From: Pezicula radicicola
Lineage: Eukaryota; Ascomycota; Leotiomycetes; Helotiales; Dermateaceae
Assembly (NCBI GenBank): GCA_003008705.1
Contig: PDUO01000005.1
Coordinates: 375,997-439,996, forward strand
Direction of reading: 5' to 3'
Length of the DNA stretch: 64,000 nt
In this document: positions 57,788-64,000 of the stretch, piece after piece
Layout: every line of letters begins with the position of its first letter
Numbering within the stretch: the stretch's first letter is position 1
Translations under genes and position numbers: made by a program
Notes under the pieces: generated by a model
What the model saw: the letters and a program-made list of their open reading frames with translations, nothing else
Told to the model about the DNA's origin: nothing
The model's database searches: none

Positions 57788-58700
57788 TATGTTAAGAAAA
57801 TTGAACTTTGTTAAATAGAAGCTTGAAGTAAGGTGTTATAAGAATGATGCTTTAATAGAAAGCTTATCTCTATCTCTATCTCTATTCTATTAGATACTAC
57901 GAATTTTTCTGTACTAATTAGGTTAAATCTAATAAGTAACTTGCTTGATTTGTATCACTCAATCTAGGTAACTGATTTAAAGGCCTTTAAAAAAATCAAT
58001 TTTCTTAAAATATCCCAATACCCTTCTATAAAGCGCACCAAGCTGCCTTAACCGAATCCCATTGAGCTTCCTATTTGATCACAAATCAATATGATCCTGC
58101 CGTTGCGTGACATTTTCTAGGGCCTCTCTGCCCGATGGTTAAGGAAGCACAAAAGCTACTTCTAGCTGATAGAAAGCCACACGCCTGTTCGATTGCCTGG
58201 TCGACTAATTGAGGGGGCTAGTACCGTCGCAACGTGATGATAATCACCCGTGTAGTGGGAAACAAGAAGCAGTAGTGGTACTTCACACTATAGATATGCA
58301 CTTTCTGTGTATCTGGCCCTTTTCCACCATGTCTTTCATACGTAGCAAGGGGGAGGGCCTTGCATCATGTCCTTAAAAAAGACTACAGCCGAGCTGATAA
58401 CGAGATAGTTATTTTCTTGAGGACGTAAAATAAGTGGAACTGTTGCTCAATCAAGAATCCAACGCTGATCACAGCATTGTACGCGGCTAGAGGTGCAAAC
58501 AGAATGACCTCCTACCATTTCAAAGTTAGAGAAAAGGGCCCGCTGTTCTGGAGAATCTAGATTGATCTGGAGGTTTGCGTTGCGCGCCTAAATTTATCTA
58601 CGATGGGAAATTTCTAATCTCGACAGCCCGACTTCTATTCTAGCTTTCTTTTCCAGTTCCCATAAACTTGTCGATGAGCCTTGCTATGTGATGCTTAAAA

Positions 58701-60780
58701 GCCACAGTCCCTACCTAGGTCGTCATACTGCAACAAAATCTCATGCTATAGAGGTATCCTTCTACTCCCAGTCTAGACATCTGTTCTATGCATCTCTTCT
58801 TGTTTTCTTGTTCGAGTCCAATTTTCCCTCGCTTCCGCCACTTTTGTCCTCTGGCCAATTCCCTTTCAAGCTCACTTTTCCCATCTGAGAGTCTGTGATG
58901 GAAAGTTGACTGGCTGAAGTCGTTGGGTTCTCTTCGGGGACATCAGTTAAGGTCGCCTTTACTTTATCACATCTGCTTCTAGCCCAATCAAGCGACTGAC
59001 ACTCTCCCATATGACCAAAGTCAACTTCCACGAAATTTTTGATGAAATATCTACTAGGCACATGTCTGTCAATAATAGCCTTATACAAATACTTTACTAG
59101 CCAGTGACTTTCCTTGAGGCTTACTGTACAACAACCTTTCTCGATGCCAACAAAAAACCCGGCTTTAGGAACGTTTCGATAGCCTTAGCGCTCGAAAAAT
59201 TCAAAATCCGCCCGACTGAGTGTGTGGAGATTTCGATGGGGCCAGCCTGAAAGTGTGTTTAAGTTGTTCGGTTCATCTCTAATGTATTTGGAAGCTTCAT
59301 CGTAAGCGAGTGTTTCCCCAATAGCAAAAACCCAACTAGTAAGAGCTTTCTGACTCGCTTCGATCTTAGTCTTGAGTCGTCGTCGTTGATCACAAATCTC
59401 CGTTAACGTGGCTTGACTGAGCTCAGTCACCGCTCCTGAATTGTTGATTGTAAAGGATTTCATCTCGCCTTTCTCGAAAGCTGCTGTAATCTCGTGGTGG
59501 TTAGCAACAAATCCGATCTCACAAATTTCACTCTTGAATATGATATGCTTCAAAGCTCATCTCCATGAACGATCTTTTCATACCTGTGTAGAATTAACCT
59601 CAGAATTAACCTTTGGTGCTACGACACTTTAGCGAGGTGCTACGACACTTTAGCGCGCGCTACACACTTTGCCGAGGTGCTACGACAATTTAGCGANGTG
59701 CTACGACACTTTAGCGAGGTGCTACGACAATTTAGCGAGGTGCTACGACACTTTAGCGAGATGCTGCCGGCACTAGAAATATCAACACTACAACTGTTAT
59801 TGTTGCTTTTTCTCGTCATCAGCTCTTATTTGGCTTATCTGTTCGTCGGACACTTCTGTAAGTGGCCTTCTCCGCTTTACGTTGACCAGGTAGCTTTGGT
59901 AGCCTCTCAGCACTTGTACTTTCGTAAATGGATAGCAAAAACGTACATTCTGGAACAACTTTTCTTAGAAAGTTAGAATGACTAACAACACCAACCTTCG
60001 CTCTACGCTGACCTTCTTTTCCTGACTTTTCTCCCTTTCCCTATGTAAAACCGAACAATGTTTACAATCGTTAGATCCGTTGACGCAAATGCTCATCTCT
60101 CCACGACCGTTTATCAAGCGTCTTCTCTGTCCAGTCCCTGTTGACTTTGTGTATTATAACTTTACCCCCACACTGGCCAGTACCATCAGCAGAAATTTCA
60201 TACTTCACAGTTATTCTATCTTCGTGCCAAGTGTATTGTATTTTTGAGTTTTCCATATATGGACTCAAGTTCATCTGGGCCTTTCCTAATACCAGCAGGC
60301 GACTTACAATCCAAATTCTGTTAGTTAGCATTGGCAAAAACTAAAATCCCTCTCGCAATGACATCCGAAGAGCAATACAGGATGTAGAAAACGTCATAGG
60401 TAATGCATAAATATGGCTGATGTAGTCCGAATGCATTGAAAACTGTTCCGCGAATCTTTTACATTGTCTGCGGCCGTTAGCAGTAATATTTAGATCCGGA
60501 ATCAATAGATCGTTGCGATTTGATTTATGTTCTGGCTAATCGAGTTGTATTTGCAATTAGCAATTATTGAATGAGTATTAGACCTCAAAGGTGGAAATGG
60601 GTAAAGAATAGATTACTACTACTTGGGAATAAGCAGGAGATGGGAGCCAGAATTAGGGCATGCAAGGAGAGATGGGACCGACTCTTTGGTTCAATAAGTT
60701 TAGGTTGAGAGAAAATAGCGAGTAGCACACTGTTTAGGGATTTCAATATATCTAATATACCAGACATTAGACTCTCAATG
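58701..60780. other. Open minus-strand fragments of unknown gene(s)
   Basis: Three minus-strand frames look partly coding. At 60071-60337 the frame includes IQYTWHEDRITVKYEISADG. At 59185-59553 it includes KSEICEIGFVANHHEITAAF and ICDQRRRLKTKIEASQKALT. At 58786-59088 it includes FIKNFVEVDFGHMGECQSLD. None gives a recognisable domain, and I could not join them through convincing introns. The 21-bp array lies between the first two. They could be one fragmented gene or several relics. Confidence 0.3.
59628..59768 (+). repeat. 21-bp tandem array, about 7 copies
   Basis: Imperfect copies of GAGGTGCTACGACACTTTAGC head to tail, with T/A alternation (CACTTT against CAATTT) and one copy damaged (GCGCGCTACACACTTTGCC). 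One base is undetermined (N at 59696). The period is seven codons, so the plus-strand frame reads VLRHFSE-type heptads, but no surrounding gene is supported. Confidence 0.9.
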
Positions 60781-61088
60781 TTCCTCGTAAAAGTAAGAAA
60801 GGCCTAGATAATATTTACATGTTTTAGTATAATAGAAGCATCCTTAAAATGGAGCAGACTTGCCCCTATTGCCTATCACGTAGAGGTTGCATAAATATTC
60901 CATGGCTTGATTTATCCAAAATTTATAAGAATCAATGACGTCGTGGTTGGAGACTAACTACTCTAAACTCTATACTCATAGTCACATTAAATGACTAACT
61001 CACTTGATTCAGAAATTTGATTTAAAGCTTGTGTTTAATATTAAAACGGTAGCATAATGTACAGACATTCAATAGCAACGACAATCAA
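60781..61088. other. Intergenic, AT-rich
   Basis: The 3' flank of the P450 gene. Nothing recognisable is present. Confidence 0.4.
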
Positions 61089-62803
61089 TTACTTCTCCAC
61101 TCCTATCTTAACCTTCAATCCACCTCTCTCATGCCTAGCCGCACCCGCAAAATAATCGTGTACAAACTCCATATCCCTTTTATCAGTCTCCCATAACCTC
61201 ATATCAGGAAATCTGCGTATTATTGTAGCAATCACACTGTACAATTCTGCATAAGCCATATTTATTGCCACGCACTGTCTCGAACCACCGCCGAAGGGAT
61301 GCAAGTGTTTCTCTAAGCGACGGCGGGTAGCTGAGCCTGGTAAGTCCCAGCGATCTGGATTGAAGGTTGCTGGTGAGGGAAAGATCTCTTCGGACATTGA
61401 GATGAAAAGGTTGGACATTCCTACCGCTGTCTTTTTAATTGTTAGTGTGTTTTTCCCTTCTAAAAAGATAGTTTTTAACATACCTTCGCAGGAATGGTCC
61501 ATTCTTTGTACTGAATTGGCTCAGGATACACCCTTGGTAGTCTTGAGAAAGCACCAACTGCAATTCTAACATGGCTTTTAGTGACAATTCCGATTGGTAG
61601 GTTGTAAAAAAGAAAAATCAGAAAAAAAACCCCCCAAAAAAAGACTCACCTTAAACTTTCCTTTACAACAGCAGACAGAAGCGGCAATTTTTCAAGCACT
61701 TGCCAATTTGGTACCACGCTAGGATCAGGAATAGCAATCTCTAATTCCTTCTTCAATCTCCCATGAACATCCGGAGAGTCCAAAACCAAAAACGTCATTA
61801 ATGTCAGAATTCCAGCGGTAGTTTCAAAACCTGCAGCGAGAATACTATTGGCTTCGACAGCAAGTCTCTTGAATGTCTTTTCTTCAGGTGGCAGTTCAGG
61901 GCTGTTAGCTATTCCCCACATAATTGTTGGGTATGGCTTTGCGTTATAGACCTCTGGAGAGGTATTGAGAACAAGACGGGTTTGCTCATCTGTTTGTGCT
62001 ATCATATCGATTACTTCCAGAGCAGGAGGATTCGTTAAAGCTGTGACCCAACGAGGCATTGCCATGAATAGATCCATGATAAATGGTAGTTGGCGAATCA
62101 GGCCTGACATTTCCCACAAGCTGCGCCATGCACTGTAGAATGATTCCCCCCAATCATCACGATCTAACATACCGAGCCGTCCCGCATATGCATAGTCTGA
62201 AATGATGTCGACCGTTAAGCAACGATATGCGTAGAAAAGGGGAATTGGATTATTATCGGCGGCGCAAGTTTCGATCCTTGAAGAGAGTTTGTCAACTCCA
62301 GCTTGTATTGTAGGATGAAGCTTTGAGATTGCAGCAACGGAAAAGAAAGGATTCAATGCTGCTCGTCGTTTGCGGTGTACTTCCGCACTAATAGTCGGGA
62401 AGGTTGCTTGTGGGTTGCCAAGCATAGAGTAGAACCAGGCATATTTCTCGACCTTCAGGTTACCCTTATCGTACAAGGTATCATAAAAATCGGCATCTAG
62501 AATGTGCAACTCGTCAGGCCCAATTCGTACAATAGGACCTTTGTCAAACTGTCAGCTAACTTTCTAGAAGATAGTCACATGATTTCACTTGCCATATTTC
62601 TTATGCATTTTCTCAATTTCAAATATATAACGGCCCTTCTGGATAATGTCGTAATACCCCTCGTACCAATGCGTGGCAGCTGCCCATTTGGGCCCGGGAA
62701 ACCGCGCAAGAGGATGAAAGAACAATCGCCACGTCACCCTTCCAATCAGCCAAGTCGCAAATATGGTGACCAGAGTCCCGGTAGCGGTCTGTATCGCCAA
62801 CAT
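61089..62803 (-). CDS. Cytochrome P450 monooxygenase
   Basis: An endoplasmic-reticulum-anchored haem monooxygenase, 507 aa, from four exons: 62803-62593, 62538-61650, 61565-61484, 61430-61089. It has an N-terminal membrane anchor followed by the proline hinge FPGPKW. Motifs: I-helix AGFETT, ExxR as KESLR (the Arg codon split by intron 2), FNPDRW, and haem loop FGGGSRQC with Cys447. The residues after the Cys are V-A rather than the usual x-G. The first intron uses a GC donor (TATG|GCAAGT). The body (RKRRAALNPFFS, TVDIISDYAYAG) resembles the fungal group around trichodiene-oxygenase-like P450s, which act on terpenoids among other substrates; the real substrate is unknown. It is divergent from a probable methyltransferase, hinting at a secondary-metabolite locus. 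Confidence 0.92.
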
Positions 62804-63574
62804 CCTGCGAGATCAAAGTGCTGTGCCGTGTCTCTGCTGGATATTGGGCAAAACGAAAAACAATCTCACGTCAAGATCTACGGGAATCGAAAATAGGGCA
62901 GAGAACGTCGTTCAAGACATTTTGAAGAGAATGCAAAGAAGTTGTTCGAGTGCATCGCGACAATTCACTCCTTTTGAACGGCATTAACGTGATAGTAGGG
63001 TGGGGCAACGCCTCGGAGCACTTGTCCTCTTCCATTTTGACATGAGCACTCGGTTCAATCACCGCCTTTCGATTTTATACAGCGGCACAATTATACCTTG
63101 TCCCCCGAGGAATCGAGAGGCCCCTGTCTCCAAACCGAAGATGCGTAGAACACGCGGGGTTAATACCTAAAGCGTGATGATATACATGTCGAGCCGGAAA
63201 ATCGGTAGAAAGGACAGACAAAAATGTTTTCTTGCTGTTTGGTAAAACTTTTCCAACACACTCACGTATTGACAGAAGGAAATCTACCCAGCCATTTACA
63301 CGCCGTGTGTCCATGCTGTTCTACCAATCCGGCAAAACGTGAATGCAGTAAGCCGCCACTATCCCCATACCTATTCTTCCATTTGCGTGGGAATTGAGGC
63401 CGTTGCCGTTCCCAGGCGAACCCCGGTTTCGATACAGTAGGTTAAGGTTTGTGGCGTTATGAGATAGGGCACTGAACTCACACCACGACCCCATAATTCC
63501 GTACATAATTCGTGGTCTCTCTTCCATATCTTGTCCTCAAAATTATTCTTCTACGATTCAGTGAAGACGACCAG
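62804..63574. promoter_or_regulatory. Divergent region, P450 / methyltransferase
   Basis: About 770 bases between divergent starts (62803 minus, 63575 plus). Short frames such as 63321-63527 lack domains. It presumably carries both promoters; no operator could be assigned. Confidence 0.4.
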
Positions 63575-64000
63575 ATGGCGGAAAGTTCGAAAGCAAATCT
63601 TGAAGGGAAACAAGATTTGGGTGTTGAGGGTACAGGGGAGAGTACTTCGCATGCGGATCAGCTATCTTCTGAAGCCAAGCAGCCTGGCGCAAACTCTGCA
63701 GAGACAACACCACAAACCCAAGCAACCGAAGCAGCTCCCCAAGCAGCTCCCCAGGAAGAACCTGACTCGACGACAAGCCATGATGCAAATGCAACGCCCA
63801 ACGTCGATATCCAAGCCGAAGAGGTTCATAAAAACGTTTTTCATCTCTTTCGCAAATCGCTAATTTCCACAGGTTTCCTCCAACGATGCTGACTCTTCGT
63901 ACGGAGATGAGACATTGTATGTGCATGGCAGGAATATAGAAGAATATCTATACCTCAGCTAACTTCATGATTCCCTCGCTTCAGCTCAGTAACTACGTCT
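63575..64000 (+). CDS. Probable SAM-dependent (LaeA/TAM-type) methyltransferase, 5' part
   Basis: Only the N-terminus lies in the window. Exon 1 (63575-63823) encodes MAESSKANLEG, then a Gln/Ala/Pro/Thr-rich disordered leader. Exon 2 (63873-63916) encodes VSSNDADSSYGDET, and a third exon begins at 63985 (SVTTS) and runs off the edge. A disordered leader ending in NDADSSYGDE followed by a Ser/Thr stretch is typical of the fungal methyltransferases related to LaeA that often border secondary-metabolite genes. The catalytic domain itself is outside the window, so the call rests on this N-terminal signature alone. Confidence 0.55.

Larger units (their letters stand above)
55939..58700. other. AT-rich intergenic region with coding relics
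   Basis: The helicase promoter lies at the left end. Beyond about 56400 the DNA is AT-rich. Protein-like frames survive in pieces: minus strand near 57168-57390 (SLIKHCNDIADALGVNTFVV) and plus strand near 57624-57787 (FAGSGITSVLLAHTIHNAHQ, ending at a GTATGT donor). A G16 run lies at 57400-57415. No complete gene is supported. Confidence 0.5.

Overview
The window is nuclear DNA of a filamentous ascomycete. The evidence is the gene style: many short introns of roughly 45-80 nt with GTAAGT/GTATGT donors, CTAAY-type branch sites and YAG acceptors. The gene content agrees, with Zn2Cys6 regulators, Dal5-type and DHA2 MFS carriers, 2EXR proteins, small cysteine-rich secreted proteins and a cytochrome P450. 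A Leotiomycete (Helotiales) host is my guess from the overall flavour; it is not proven by the sequence. Gene-rich stretches alternate with visibly AT-rich, stop-riddled blocks (about 7.6-9.3, 21.5-25.4, 48.4-49.6 and 56.4-58.6 kb). These look like sequence degraded by repeat-induced point mutation (RIP).

Left part (0-21.5 kb). A broken secreted-protein gene lies at the edge. Next comes a divergent pair: an anion:cation-symporter MFS carrier (2734-4790, minus) and a TauD-type 2-oxoglutarate dioxygenase (6262-7555, plus), a plausible sulfonate uptake and cleavage unit. Two small secreted proteins with paired CX3C motifs follow (9305-9657 minus and 12098-12429 plus). After them come a kinase with a Pro/Arg-rich tail, a calpain-like protease, and a C6 regulator whose zinc cluster sits in mid-protein.

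Middle (21.5-37 kb). The AT-rich block carries a degraded copy of the 3' end of the hypothetical gene at 25676-26392 and a GC-rich coding fragment. Then comes an SDR oxidoreductase / Zn2Cys6 regulator / DHA2 exporter group (27.5-33.8 kb), which has the look of a small metabolic or detoxification cluster, followed by an Sde182-like nucleoside-hydrolase-fold protein (35405-36868).

37-46 kb holds local expansions: two paralogous 2EXR-domain genes, then four copies of an unrecognised two-exon family of about 145 aa (two intact, two decayed). Beyond them lies an unknown reading frame broken by two in-frame TAG codons. At 46.9-48.3 kb a chymotrypsin-fold protease-like gene carries a Cys in place of the nucleophilic Ser, and also has an in-frame TAG.

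Right part. A complete nine-exon DDX60/Ski2-type RNA helicase (49693-55938) is followed by an AT-rich region with coding relics and a 21-bp tandem array. The window ends with a P450 (61089-62803, minus) divergent from the 5' end of a probable LaeA/TAM-type methyltransferase that runs off the edge.

Window-wide signals include at least four predicted GC-AG introns, the same 18-bp minisatellite at 26.5 and 46.7 kb, and three CAG-to-TAG type ambers in otherwise open frames.
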